A stretch of 57,533 nt of DNA from assembly GCF_000508185.1 (NCBI RefSeq), contig NZ_AYOY01000138.1, positions 1-57,533 on the forward strand. The letters are read 5' to 3'. This document shows, piece after piece, positions 45,165-55,576 of the stretch. Position 1 is the stretch's first letter, and each line of letters begins with the position of its first letter. This DNA is from Sphingobium sp. C100 (lineage in GTDB: Bacteria; Pseudomonadota; Alphaproteobacteria; Sphingomonadales; Sphingomonadaceae). The notes below the pieces were generated by a model. It saw only the letters and a program-made list of their open reading frames with translations, was not told where the DNA came from and ran no database searches. Both the position numbers and the translations under genes were made by a program.

Positions 45165-46718
45165 ATGCTGACCCGCCGCCAGATACTGACCGCCGCCACC
45201 GCTTCGCCACTGATCGGCGCGCCCGCCATCCTGCACGCACAAAGCTGGTTCGCCGGCTATCCCTTCGCATTGGGGGTAAGCTCGGGCGATCCCGCGCCGG
45301 ATGGCTTTGTCATCTGGACCAAACTGGCCCCCAGGCCGTTCGAACCACATGGCGGAATGCCGATGGTTCCGCTGCCGGTGAAATGGGAAGTGGCGAGCGA
45401 TGAGCGGTTCAAGACGATCGTCGCAGCGGGCGAGGCGACGGCGCGGCCCGAACTGGGGCATAGCGTCCATGTCGAGGTGACCGGCCTGCAAGCCGATCGC
45501 CCCTATTGGTATCGTTTCTCGCTGGGCAGCGACCAGTCGATGCGCGGCCGCGCCCGCACCTTGCCGCTCGCATCGTCCAGCCCCGCCAGCCTGAAATTCG
45601 GCGTCGCCGGCTGCCAGAATTATGAGGACGGCTATTACACCGCCTTCCGCCATCTGGCGCGCGAGGACGATCTGGCATTCGTCTATCATTATGGCGATTT
45701 TATCTATGAATATAAGCAGCGCGGGCCGGACTATGACAAGGATGGCCTGCCGGTCGAACAGGTGCGGCACCATATCGGCCAGGACTGTTTCGACGTCGCC
45801 GACTATCGCCTGCGCTACGCCCAATATCTGAGCGACTATGACCTTCAGGCGGCGCGCGCCAAGCACACATGGTTCCCGACCTTCGACGACCATGAGGTCG
45901 AAAATAACTGGGTCGGCGACTTTGCGGGCAAGGGCACGGCGCCGGCTGATATCTTCCGTCTGCGCCGCCAGGCCGGGCTTCAGGTCTGGTATGAATATAT
46001 GCCGGTCCGGGCCGCGATGCTGCCCCGCAACGGCATCATCACCGACATGTATCGCGAAGCGCGGTTCGGCGACCTCCTTTCGATCGACTTTCTCGACACC
46101 CGCTCCTTCCGCACCGATCAGCCCTGCGGTGACGGGTTCAAACCCTATTGCCCTGGCATCGACGACAGCAAGGCGCAGGTCATCTCGCCGGAAGAGGAAA
46201 ACTGGCTGACCCGCAACCTGACGCGCCGGCAGGCCAAATGGAATTGCCTTGGCCAGCAGGTGATGATGATGTCGCTCGACCGGCGCCGCTATGCCGACGA
46301 GAAGGAGAAGATCTACAATCTCGACACCTGGGCTGCTTATGGCGCGCAACGCAGCCGGCTGCTCGCAAAGATGCGCGGCCTGGACAATGTCATCGTGCTG
46401 ACCGGCGACGAGCATCAAAATTATGCCGGGTTGCTCGACAATGGCGACAAGGCCGTCGCGGTCGAATTCGTGTCGACATCCATCTCCTCGGGCGGGGACG
46501 GATCCGATCTGCGCGCGGGCAGCGACATGATGCTGAAGAATAACCCGGAGCTGAAATTCATCAACGACCAGCGCGGCTACCTGATCTGTGAAGTGACCCC
46601 CGACGCGTGGACGACGCAGTTCCGCGTGATGGACCAGGTGTCGAGCCCCGGCGGCGCGATCAGCACACGCGCCAGCCTGACGGTGCCGCGCGGCCAGCCG
46701 TCGATCAACATCGCCTGA
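45165..46718 (+). CDS. phoD: PhoD-type alkaline phosphatase/phosphodiesterase
   Basis: A 517-residue PhoD-family enzyme with a Tat-type leader (TRRQILTAATASPLIGAPA). An N-terminal Fn3-like domain precedes the metallophosphatase core (FGVAGCQNYEDGYYTAFRHL in part, YHYGDFIYEY, FDDHEVENNW, VLTGDEHQNYAG). PhoD enzymes use Ca and Fe and release phosphate from mono- and diesters in the periplasm. The upstream in-frame start at 45117 lies inside the preceding gene and lacks the leader, so 45165 is used. Confidence 0.92.
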   Translation: MLTRRQILTAATASPLIGAPAILHAQSWFAGYPFALGVSSGDPAPDGFVIWTKLAPRPFEPHGGMPMVPLPVKWEVASDERFKTIVAAGEATARPELGHSVHVEVTGLQADRPYWYRFSLGSDQSMRGRARTLPLASSSPASLKFGVAGCQNYEDGYYTAFRHLAREDDLAFVYHYGDFIYEYKQRGPDYDKDGLPVEQVRHHIGQDCFDVADYRLRYAQYLSDYDLQAARAKHTWFPTFDDHEVENNWVGDFAGKGTAPADIFRLRRQAGLQVWYEYMPVRAAMLPRNGIITDMYREARFGDLLSIDFLDTRSFRTDQPCGDGFKPYCPGIDDSKAQVISPEEENWLTRNLTRRQAKWNCLGQQVMMMSLDRRRYADEKEKIYNLDTWAAYGAQRSRLLAKMRGLDNVIVLTGDEHQNYAGLLDNGDKAVAVEFVSTSISSGGDGSDLRAGSDMMLKNNPELKFINDQRGYLICEVTPDAWTTQFRVMDQVSSPGGAISTRASLTVPRGQPSINIA

Positions 46719-46720
46719 CA

Positions 46721-46736
46721 TTGACGTAAACGTAAG
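46721..46736. promoter_or_regulatory. Palindrome-like ACGT site upstream of the maoC-type gene
   Basis: TTGACGTAAACGTAAG begins three bases after the phoD stop. It resembles sites of MerR-family regulators of branched-chain and fatty acid breakdown (LiuR type, ACGT-N2-ACGT core) and could double as a -35 region (TTGACG). The regulator is not in the window, so the link is inference. Confidence 0.4.
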
Positions 46737-46745
46737 TTGTCATTA

Positions 46746-46782
46746 CATCGCTACCCGTTGCAATAGGAGACGGGTAGCGATG
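46746..46782 (+). promoter_or_regulatory. Perfect inverted repeat enclosing the maoC-type ribosome-binding site and start codon
   Basis: Thirteen-base arms (CATCGCTACCCGT at 46746-46758 and its exact complement at 46770-46782) flank an 11-base loop. The loop contains AGGAG (46765-46769), the ribosome-binding site, and the last three bases of the right arm are the ATG start. As mRNA this would hide the start codon in a strong stem; as DNA it is a perfect operator-like palindrome. Confidence 0.6.
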
Positions 46783-47244
46783 GACGACATTCCCTATTTC
46801 GAGGATATCGTGGTCGGCGACAGCTTCGACTTCGGCCCGCTGACCGTCACGCGCGAGGAAACGATCGCCTTCGCCGCCGAATTTGATGCACAGCCTTTCC
46901 ATTTGTCCGACCAGGCGGCGGCGAAAACGCATTTCGGCACCATCTCGGCCAGCGGCTGGCACACGACCGCATTGTTCATGAAGATGCTGGTCGCTGAAAT
47001 GCAGAAGCATCCGGGGCGACAGGCGGCCAGCCTGGGCGCGATGGGCGTGGATGAACTGCGCTGGCTGCGGCCGGTGCGCCCCGGCGACACCCTGCGCGGC
47101 ACCAGCGAGGTGATCGACAAGAAGGCGTCGCAAAGTCGCCCGGAAATGGGGATCGTCCGCAACAAGGTGACGATCTTCAATCAGGACGACAAGCCGGTGA
47201 TGACGATGATACCCATCGCCATGTGGCGGACGCGGCCGGTCTGA
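46780..47244 (+). CDS. MaoC-family hot-dog dehydratase
   Basis: A 154-residue MaoC-like hot-dog protein. The hydratase-type segment FDAQPFHLSDQAAAKTHFGTISASGW (in two parts, about 36-61) carries the Asp and His expected for R-specific enoyl-CoA hydratase activity, and LRWLRPVRPGDTL follows. Likely substrates are short or branched acyl-CoAs. It stands alone, with its start codon in a perfect inverted repeat and a convergent neighbour 13 bases after its stop. Confidence 0.86.
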   Translation: MDDIPYFEDIVVGDSFDFGPLTVTREETIAFAAEFDAQPFHLSDQAAAKTHFGTISASGWHTTALFMKMLVAEMQKHPGRQAASLGAMGVDELRWLRPVRPGDTLRGTSEVIDKKASQSRPEMGIVRNKVTIFNQDDKPVMTMIPIAMWRTRPV

Positions 47245-47257
47245 ACCGGGGGCTGCG

Positions 47258-47755
47258 CTAAAGCGGCTGCTTTGCCTTCGCGACGGTCGCCATCACGCGG
47301 ATGGTCTGCGCCTTCGCCCCGGCGATCTGGACGATATGCCGCCCGGCGGGCAGATCGAACCAGACGATCTTGCGGATGCCCGAACATTCAGGCCCATGAC
47401 CATGACCGTTCGATTCCGCCGCTTGCGTTTCGGTAACGACATCCACCCAAGCCGCGTCCGACAAAGCTATGCCGACCCGCGCCGCTTGCTGGAGCGAGAG
47501 CGCAAAGAGACCGCCATACCCATCCTTGCCGCCCCTGCCCGGCGCGGCGGCGAAGTGCACATGATCGCCCGGCGTCAGGCCCGCCGTCACCGGATTGCCC
47601 AATAGGAGCGCTGGTGTGCCCGGACTTTGCGTCCCGGCCGTCGCGGCGCTGCTTTGGTTCCAATTCGTCCATGGCTCGGTTGGCGACGCAGGTGCGGCGC
47701 AGACCGGATCGGCGGCCGATGAGGCGCCGGCGAGCAACAGGGCGGCAAGCATCAT
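47258..47755 (-). CDS. Predicted periplasmic protein downstream of mutL
   Basis: A 165-residue protein I cannot assign. It begins with a signal-like hydrophobic stretch (MMLAALLLAGASSAADPVCA) and is rich in Ala, Gly and Thr. A later HGHGPECSGIRKIVWFDLPAGRHIVQI region suggests a beta-rich fold. The ATG at 47755 is 4 bases after the mutL stop, so it is probably co-transcribed with mutL, though no functional link is evident. Confidence 0.7.
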   Translation of the reverse strand: MMLAALLLAGASSAADPVCAAPASPTEPWTNWNQSSAATAGTQSPGTPALLLGNPVTAGLTPGDHVHFAAAPGRGGKDGYGGLFALSLQQAARVGIALSDAAWVDVVTETQAAESNGHGHGPECSGIRKIVWFDLPAGRHIVQIAGAKAQTIRVMATVAKAKQPL

Positions 47756-47759
47756 GGCG

Positions 47760-49550
47760 TCACTTCCTTCCGAACAATTTTTCAATATCCCCATGGCCGA
47801 GCTTCACCCAGGTCGGCCGGCCGTGGTTGCACTGGCCCGAACGCGGCGTGACTTCCATTTCGCGGAGCAGGGCGTTCATTTCCGCGACGCTCAGCATCCG
47901 GCCCGCGCGAACCGAACCATGACAGGCCATGGTCGCGGCGACGAGGTCGAGCCGTTCCTTCAATGACAAGGCGCTGTCATAGGCGGCAAGATCGTCGGCA
48001 AGGTCGGTGACCATGCCCTGCACATCGGACTGACCAAGCATGGCGGGGACAGCGCGGACCAGCATCGCCGCGGGACCGAACCGCTCCAGATCGAGGCCGA
48101 AATCGCTGAGTTCAGCGATGCGCGACTCCAGCCGGTCGCAAGCGGGCTCGTCCAGTTCCACGACTTCGGGCAACAACAGCGCCTGCGAAGCCACGCCCTG
48201 CCCTTCCATCGCCCGGCGCATCCGCTCCAGCGTCAGCCGTTCATGCGCGGCATGTTGGTCGACAATGACGAGGCCATCCTCCGCTTCGGCAACGATATAG
48301 GTGCGCGCCACCTGTCCGCGCGCGACGCCCAGCGGGAAGCTCGTGCCTTCGGGCGCGGGCGCGGCGGCAGGTTCGGCGCGCGCCTGCGGCGGGGGCGCCT
48401 GAAAGGCCGGTCGGCGATCGGCGAAGGCGGATTGGACAAACTGGTTATAGCTGACCTGCGCGGACGCCGCCGCTTCGAAGATCGGCATGGCGCCGATCGG
48501 GGTCGGCGACAATGGTTCGGGCTTCCAGGCTGAAAGGGCCGCTGGGTCGGCATGTTGCACGGCGCGGAAACCTTCGGCATCGAGCGCGCGGCGCAGGCCC
48601 GAAACGATCATGCCGCGAATCAGGGCGGGATCGCGAAAACGCACCTCGGTCTTGGCGGGGTGGACATTGACGTCCACCTCCAGCGGCGGAACGTCGAGGA
48701 ACAGTGCCACCACCGGATGGCGGTCGCGCGCCAGCATGTCGGCATAGGCGCCCCGCAGCGCGCCAATCAGCAGCCGGTCCTTCACCGGCCGGCCATTGAC
48801 GAACAGATATTGATGATCGCCAACGCCGCGATTGTAGGTCGGCAGCGACGCGACGCCGGACAGGCGGATGCCTTCGCGTTCCAGGCTGACGATGACATGA
48901 TTGTCGGCCAGTTGCCGGTCGGTCAGCGCGGCGACGCGATCTTCCCGCGCGTCGCCGGCCTGCACGCCCAGCACGCGGCGACCGTCATGCTCGACGGAAA
49001 AGGCGACGGAGGGATGCGCCATGGCGAGGCGACGGACAATGTCCAGGCAGGCGGCATATTCGGCCTTCGCCGAGCGCAGGAATTTGCGCCGCGCCGGCAC
49101 TTTGGCAAAAAGCTGTTCGACGATGATGCGCGTGCCGGGCGGCAGCGCAGCCGGTCCTTCGGCGACCAATTGTCCGTTATCCACCGTACGGTTCCAGCCA
49201 TCGGCGCCGCGCGGCCGGCTGTCGACCGACAGCCGCGCCACGCTGGCGATGGACGGCAGCGCTTCCCCGCGAAACCCCAATGTCGCAACATTTTCAATGG
49301 CATCATCAGGCAGCTTGGATGTGGCATGGCGTTCCAGCGCAAGCGCCATGTCGGCCGAATCCATGCCGCAGCCATCGTCGCTGACCTCAATCCTGTCGAG
49401 GCCGCCGTTCGACAGGCGGATTAAGACGCGAGTCGCACCCGCATCCAACGCATTTTCAACGATTTCCTTGAGCGCGCTGGCGGGTCTTTCGACCACTTCA
49501 CCGGCAGCGATACGATTGACCAGATGTTCGGGCAGACGGCGTATTGACAT
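47760..49550 (-). CDS. mutL: DNA mismatch repair protein MutL
   Basis: A 596-residue GHKL ATPase that couples MutS recognition to strand removal. N-terminal motifs EIVENALDAGA, DDGCGMD and TLGFRGEAL bind ATP. The C-terminal domain carries DQHAAHERLTLE (431-442), matching the DQHAx2Ex4E endonuclease motif, plus ACHGSVRAG and GQCNHGRPT, so this MutL is predicted to nick DNA itself, as in organisms without MutH. It is divergent from mreB. Confidence 0.96.
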   Translation of the reverse strand: MSIRRLPEHLVNRIAAGEVVERPASALKEIVENALDAGATRVLIRLSNGGLDRIEVSDDGCGMDSADMALALERHATSKLPDDAIENVATLGFRGEALPSIASVARLSVDSRPRGADGWNRTVDNGQLVAEGPAALPPGTRIIVEQLFAKVPARRKFLRSAKAEYAACLDIVRRLAMAHPSVAFSVEHDGRRVLGVQAGDAREDRVAALTDRQLADNHVIVSLEREGIRLSGVASLPTYNRGVGDHQYLFVNGRPVKDRLLIGALRGAYADMLARDRHPVVALFLDVPPLEVDVNVHPAKTEVRFRDPALIRGMIVSGLRRALDAEGFRAVQHADPAALSAWKPEPLSPTPIGAMPIFEAAASAQVSYNQFVQSAFADRRPAFQAPPPQARAEPAAAPAPEGTSFPLGVARGQVARTYIVAEAEDGLVIVDQHAAHERLTLERMRRAMEGQGVASQALLLPEVVELDEPACDRLESRIAELSDFGLDLERFGPAAMLVRAVPAMLGQSDVQGMVTDLADDLAAYDSALSLKERLDLVAATMACHGSVRAGRMLSVAEMNALLREMEVTPRSGQCNHGRPTWVKLGHGDIEKLFGRK

Positions 49551-49705
49551 TGATTAGTGACTAGCCCAAGCGAGCGCTTTCCGCGAGCCGCGCACCGGAA
49601 TTTTTTGCACCGCACGAGGCAAAGTTTACGGTTAAGCGGTGGAGCAGAACAGATTTCCGACCGGCCCCTTTTCGCGTCGCGGGGACGGCGGGCGAAACAG
49701 GATAA

Positions 49706-50755
<1,050 letters not shown>

Positions 50756-50771
50756 TCGAAGGGAACCCCTG

Positions 50772-51683
50772 ATGGCGCGGCCACCCAGCCGACGCCCCGG
50801 CATCAACCGGAGGGCGCAATATAGCCTGTTCGCGAGCTATGTGATCGCGGTTGCCGGTGCGGTGGCAAGCCTGTTGCTGGTCGTGGTGTCGATTTTCGAT
50901 CCGACTGGTTTTGCCGGCTTGCGCACAGTGACGACGGAACTGACGCGTCCTCTGTCGGTCGGCCTTAAAAATATGGTGAGCGGCGTCAGTTCGGTCGATG
51001 AATTGCTGGCCGCCTATTGGCGTGCCGGATCGCAGAATGTCAGCCTGCGCCGACAGGTTGAGACCAATCGCAACCGCATTATCGAAGCGCGGGCGATCGC
51101 GCAGGAAAATGCCCGCCTCAAAAGGCTGTTGAAACTGGTCGATGAAGACCAGAGCGACCTGCTGACCGCGCGCCTCATCAGTTCATCCTCCGGTAGCGCG
51201 CGGCGGTTTGCGCGGCTGAATGCCGGGCGTTGGCAGGGCGTTCGGCCGGGTATGCCCGTGCGCGCCGCCGAAGGGTTGATCGGGCGCGTGAACAGCACCA
51301 CCCCCAACACCGCCGAAGTGCTGCTGTTGACCGATACGGGCAACATCGTCCCGGTCCGCCGCGCCAATGACAGCGTGCCGGCCATTTCGACCGGCGCGGG
51401 TGACGGATCGCTGGAAATTCGTGCTTTGTCGGCGGGTCGCAACCCGTTCAAGCCCGGCGATCTGCTGGTCACGTCGGGAATCGGCGGCATCTACCAACCC
51501 AATATCCCGGTTGCGGTCGTCGTCCGGGTTCAAGGCGAAATCGCCTGGGGCTTTCCGCTCGCCAACCCGTCACGGACCGACGCCGTGGTCGTGGAGCGGG
51601 CCTTCGAAGAAGTGGTCACGCGCACTGACCCCGTGGACGCGGCAACGGAGGTCGCACCCGCCAATGCCATGGCCGCGCCGTGA
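50772..51683 (+). CDS. mreC: Rod-shape protein MreC
   Basis: A 303-residue elongasome scaffold. One transmembrane helix (about 19-42) is followed by a periplasmic coiled coil (about 75-115) and paired beta-barrel domains (FARLNAGRWQGVRPGMPVRA, then LVTSGIGGIYQPNIPVA). It bridges MreB/MreD to PBP2. Its stop overlaps the mreD start (GTGA). Confidence 0.95.
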   Translation: MARPPSRRPGINRRAQYSLFASYVIAVAGAVASLLLVVVSIFDPTGFAGLRTVTTELTRPLSVGLKNMVSGVSSVDELLAAYWRAGSQNVSLRRQVETNRNRIIEARAIAQENARLKRLLKLVDEDQSDLLTARLISSSSGSARRFARLNAGRWQGVRPGMPVRAAEGLIGRVNSTTPNTAEVLLLTDTGNIVPVRRANDSVPAISTGAGDGSLEIRALSAGRNPFKPGDLLVTSGIGGIYQPNIPVAVVVRVQGEIAWGFPLANPSRTDAVVVERAFEEVVTRTDPVDAATEVAPANAMAAP

Positions 51684-52207
51684 TCGACCCGCATTTGCAG
51701 CATGTGCCGCGGCTTGGTCGTCATCCAAGCCGCTTTCGCCTGGCGGGCACGCCCGTCATCACCGTGATGCTGGGATCGGCCCTGACCCTCCTTCCCATCG
51801 TCGCCCAATCGCCGGTGATGCCGCCCTTCGGACTGCTGCTTCTGCTGGCCTGGCGGCTGCTTCGCCCCGAATTATGGCGCGCGTGGATCGGACTGCCGCT
51901 CGGCCTGTTCGATGACATGATGAGCGGCCAGCCGATCGGGTCGGCCATGTTCCTGTGGACAGTGACGCTGATCGGTGTCGACGCATTCGAACATAGGCTG
52001 GTGTGGCGCAGCTACCGACAGGACTGGCTAATTGCCTGTTTAGCCATTATCTTCTGCATCATTGGTGGCTGGTTCTTCGCGCGGATCACGGGCGGAGGCG
52101 AGATAAGATTGATTTTGGTCGCGCCGCAGATGCTCTGGTCGGTCCTGCTTTTCCCCTTCGTCGTCCGGCAATGCGCACGGATCGATCGCTGGCGCGTGAT
52201 GGCATGA
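51680..52207 (+). CDS. mreD: Rod-shape protein MreD
   Basis: A 175-residue integral membrane protein with about five helices. It starts with GTG at 51680 in a GTGA overlap with mreC and ends in an ATGA overlap with mrdA. LPLGLFDDMMSGQPIGSAM contains the MreD-typical GLF-D-S-G-P-G pattern. It completes the MreBCD complex. Confidence 0.93.
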   Translation: MIDPHLQHVPRLGRHPSRFRLAGTPVITVMLGSALTLLPIVAQSPVMPPFGLLLLLAWRLLRPELWRAWIGLPLGLFDDMMSGQPIGSAMFLWTVTLIGVDAFEHRLVWRSYRQDWLIACLAIIFCIIGGWFFARITGGGEIRLILVAPQMLWSVLLFPFVVRQCARIDRWRVMA

Positions 52208-54273
52208 AATTTCTGACGTCCAAGCGCAAGACTGTCACCGAAGCCACCCAGTCCTTCACCTTCACCCGGCGCGCGATGGTGTTGGGGGGGGTGCAGGGGG
52301 CGGTCGGCGCGATGCTGATCGGCCGGATGGCCTGGATCAGCGTCGCCGAAAATGAAAAATATAATGCCCTGTCGGAAAGCAACCGGGTCAATCTGACGCT
52401 CATTCCGCCCCGGCGCGGCTGGATTCTCGATCGCAACGGGCGGGCGCTGGCCAATAACCGCACCGATTTTCGCGTCGACCTGATCCCCCAGCGTATGGTC
52501 GATGCCGAAGGGACGATCAAGCACCTGGCCCAGTTGCTGAGCCTGGAATCCGACGAAGTCGACCGCATCCGCGAAGAGTTGGACAAGTCCGCCGGCTTCC
52601 GTCCCGTGCAGGTCGCCGACACGCTGACCTACGACCAGTTCGCCGCCGTCAGCGTGCGGCTGCCCGACCTGCCTGGCGTCGCCCCTAGCCAGGGCTTTTC
52701 CCGCTATTATCCAGCGGGGGCCACGGTGGGGCACCTGCTGGGCTATGTCGGCGCGGCCACGGCCGAGGAGTATAAGGAACGCAAGAATCCGTTGCTCATC
52801 ACCCCCGGATTCAAGGTGGGCAAGGACGGGCTGGAGAAGGCGTTCGACCGCCATCTGACCGGCAAGCCCGGCGCCAAGCGGGTCGAGGTGACGGCACGCG
52901 GCAAGATCGTGCGCGAACTCACGACCCGTCCCGACACGCCGGGCCGGACGATCAAGCTGACGATCGACGCGGGGTTGCAGGAATTTGCCGGGCGGCGGCT
53001 GGCGACGCAGAGCGGTTCAGTGGTGGTGATCGACTGCAAGAATGGCGACGTACTGGCCATGGCATCCATGCCCAGCTTCGATCCCAACAGCTTTTCAGAC
53101 GGCATCAGCCATCTGGAATGGGACATGTTGTCGAAGGACGATCATGTCCCGCTCCGCAACAAGACGCTGCAAGGTCTCTATCCGCCCGGTTCCACCGTCA
53201 AGCCGATGGTGGCGCTCGCGCTGCTGGAAGCAGGCGTTGGCCCGGAGGAAACCATCAGTTGCGGCGGGGCGATCCGCGTGGGCAACACCCTGTTCCACTG
53301 CCACCGGCGTCGCGGCCATGGAGCGCTCAACATGCGTGGCGCCATCGCGCAGAGCTGCGACATTTATTTCTACCAGATGGCGCAGCGCATCGGCATGGAC
53401 CGTATCGCCGCCATGGCGCGCCGGGTCGGCATGGGCCAGCGTTTCGATCTCCCGTTCCCCAGCCAAAGCTATGGCACTGTCCCGGACCCGGCGTGGAAAG
53501 AACGAAAATATAACCAGAAATGGCAGGTCTATGACACGGTGAACGCCACCATTGGGCAGGGCTATATGCTGATCAATCCTCTGCAAATGGCGGTGATGGC
53601 GGCGCGCCTGGCGACCGGCCGGCAGTTGACGCCCAATTTCCTCTTTGGCGCCGCCAGACCGGCAGCCCCTCTGGCGGGCACCACGGAGGAGCATCTGACC
53701 GTCATCCGCAATGCCATGAGCGCCGTGGTGAATGGCGGCGGCACTGGCGGCGCGGCGCGCATGAATGTGCCCGGCGTGCTGATCGCGGGCAAGACCGGAA
53801 CGGCGCAGGTGCGCCGGATCACCATGGCGGAACGCGCGGGCGGCGTACGCGGCAACAGCTCGCTCGCCTTCAAACTGCGCGACCATGCCCTGTTTCAGGG
53901 TTTCGCCCCGTTCGACAATCCCCGCTATGCGGTCGGCTGCATCATCGAACATGGCGGCCACATGATCCGCAACGAAGATGCTCCGATGATCGCCAGCGAT
54001 ACGCTGTCCTATCTGTTCGACCCCACCAAGGCGATGGAAAAGCTGGTCACGCTGGAAAAGGGATGGGGCGGCACGCCGGCCGAACGACAGGAGCGCCAGA
54101 TGGCTGCCTTCCGCTTGGCCAGAGCGATCGAGAAGGGCGAGGCGCCGCCGCCAGTGGCTGACAACGTCGCCAACGCCGCCAATGCCGTTGCCCAAAATGC
54201 TACAGCCTCCGCGCCGGACGACAGCGACGACGCCCCGCCTCCCCCCGGCAGCGATGGGGCGGATGTGCCATGA
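52204..54273 (+). CDS. mrdA: Penicillin-binding protein 2 (elongation transpeptidase)
   Basis: A 689-residue class B PBP crosslinking peptidoglycan during elongation. After one N-terminal membrane anchor (about 24-45) come a pedestal domain (PPRRGWILDRNGRALANN) and the transpeptidase domain with SxxK at Ser330 (PPGSTVKPM), an SCD in the SxN position as is usual in PBP2, and AGKTGTAQ. A C-terminal tail rich in Ala, Asp and Pro is an extension of unknown role. The ATG at 52204 overlaps mreD. Confidence 0.96.
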   Translation: MKFLTSKRKTVTEATQSFTFTRRAMVLGGVQGAVGAMLIGRMAWISVAENEKYNALSESNRVNLTLIPPRRGWILDRNGRALANNRTDFRVDLIPQRMVDAEGTIKHLAQLLSLESDEVDRIREELDKSAGFRPVQVADTLTYDQFAAVSVRLPDLPGVAPSQGFSRYYPAGATVGHLLGYVGAATAEEYKERKNPLLITPGFKVGKDGLEKAFDRHLTGKPGAKRVEVTARGKIVRELTTRPDTPGRTIKLTIDAGLQEFAGRRLATQSGSVVVIDCKNGDVLAMASMPSFDPNSFSDGISHLEWDMLSKDDHVPLRNKTLQGLYPPGSTVKPMVALALLEAGVGPEETISCGGAIRVGNTLFHCHRRRGHGALNMRGAIAQSCDIYFYQMAQRIGMDRIAAMARRVGMGQRFDLPFPSQSYGTVPDPAWKERKYNQKWQVYDTVNATIGQGYMLINPLQMAVMAARLATGRQLTPNFLFGAARPAAPLAGTTEEHLTVIRNAMSAVVNGGGTGGAARMNVPGVLIAGKTGTAQVRRITMAERAGGVRGNSSLAFKLRDHALFQGFAPFDNPRYAVGCIIEHGGHMIRNEDAPMIASDTLSYLFDPTKAMEKLVTLEKGWGGTPAERQERQMAAFRLARAIEKGEAPPPVADNVANAANAVAQNATASAPDDSDDAPPPPGSDGADVP

Positions 54274-55382
54274 GCATCATACCTCATCCCTTGACCCAAT
54301 TTCCCTGGCGGGTGCTGCTGCTGCTGCTCGCGATCGCGGGCTTCGGCACGTTGGTCCTGTATAGCGCGGCAGGCGGCAGCATTTTTCCCTGGGCGATCAA
54401 CCAGGGCGTCCGCTTCTGCATCTTTTCGGGCATGGCGATGGCCCTCAGCAGGATCCCCGTCGATATCTTCGCCCGCTTCACGTTCGCCGCCTATGGCGCA
54501 TTGCTGGCCGCGCTGGTGCTTGTCGAACTGATCGGCGGCGTCGCGGGGGGCAGCCAGCGATGGATCAATCTGGGCTTCATGCAGTTGCAGCCCTCCGAAT
54601 TCATGAAGCCGGTCATCGTCCTGACGGTGGCGCGCTTCTATGCGATGCTGCCGGTGGGCGAGATACGGCGCTGGAACGCGATATGGCCTGCCCTCGTGCT
54701 GATCGGCCTGCCCTGGTCGCTGGTGCTGGTGCAACCGGACCTGGGCACCGCCACGATGATCGCGGCGGGCGGCGTCACGGTCATGTTCCTGGCCGGCCTG
54801 CCGCTGCGGCTTTTCGTCGGCTCCGGCCTGGCGGTAGCGGCTGCAATCCCGATCGCCTTCAGTTTTCTTCACGATTATCAGCAAAAGCGCGTGCTGATCT
54901 TCCTCGACCCGGAAAGCGACCCGCTGGGCGCTGGCTACCATATCAGTCAGTCCAAGATCGCGATCGGATCGGGCGGCATCTGGGGCAAGGGCTTTCTCCA
55001 AGGAACGCAGAGCCATCTCGACTATCTGCCCGAGGGCCATACCGACTTCGTGTTCGCCACCATGGCCGAGGAATGGGGGCTGGTGGGCGGCGTCCTGATG
55101 ATAGGCGGTTTCCTGCTGCTGTTCCGCTGGGGGTTGCGGGTCGCGATGCGAACCCAGGACAAGTTCGCGCGCATGGCCGCCGCCGGGTTGACGACGACCA
55201 TCTTCTTCTATGTCGCGATCAACCTGATGATGGTGATGGGACTGGCGCCGGTCGTCGGCATCCCCCTGCCCTTCATGTCCTATGGCGGATCGTCCATGCT
55301 GACGGTGATGATGTGCATCGGCATCATCATGGCGATCGACCGTTCGAGCAGGCGTCAGCAACGGCCGGGCAACTGGGCCTGA
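54270..55382 (+). CDS. rodA: SEDS glycosyltransferase RodA
   Basis: A 370-residue SEDS-family peptidoglycan polymerase with about ten transmembrane helices, partner of PBP2. WINLGFMQLQPSEFMKP holds the conserved QPSE, QPDLGTA and the extracellular-loop Asp region follow, and PLPFMSYGGSSM is the terminal signature. The ATGA overlap with mrdA fits their joint action. It is the last gene before tRNA-Lys. Confidence 0.97.
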   Translation: MSIIPHPLTQFPWRVLLLLLAIAGFGTLVLYSAAGGSIFPWAINQGVRFCIFSGMAMALSRIPVDIFARFTFAAYGALLAALVLVELIGGVAGGSQRWINLGFMQLQPSEFMKPVIVLTVARFYAMLPVGEIRRWNAIWPALVLIGLPWSLVLVQPDLGTATMIAAGGVTVMFLAGLPLRLFVGSGLAVAAAIPIAFSFLHDYQQKRVLIFLDPESDPLGAGYHISQSKIAIGSGGIWGKGFLQGTQSHLDYLPEGHTDFVFATMAEEWGLVGGVLMIGGFLLLFRWGLRVAMRTQDKFARMAAAGLTTTIFFYVAINLMMVMGLAPVVGIPLPFMSYGGSSMLTVMMCIGIIMAIDRSSRRQQRPGNWA

Positions 55383-55500
55383 CACCGGATCGACGTGAAA
55401 ATTTCCATCATGACGCGATTTTCTATTTGCAAACGAGCAGCCTGCTGCTAACAGCCCGGCCACGCCGGAACGATGGCCCGCATGGGCTGCCACCCCGCAT

Positions 55501-55576
<76 letters not shown>

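Noticed and set aside
45003..46721. 572-residue minus-strand frame opposite phoD
   Set aside because: Shadow; no motif and it crosses gene boundaries.
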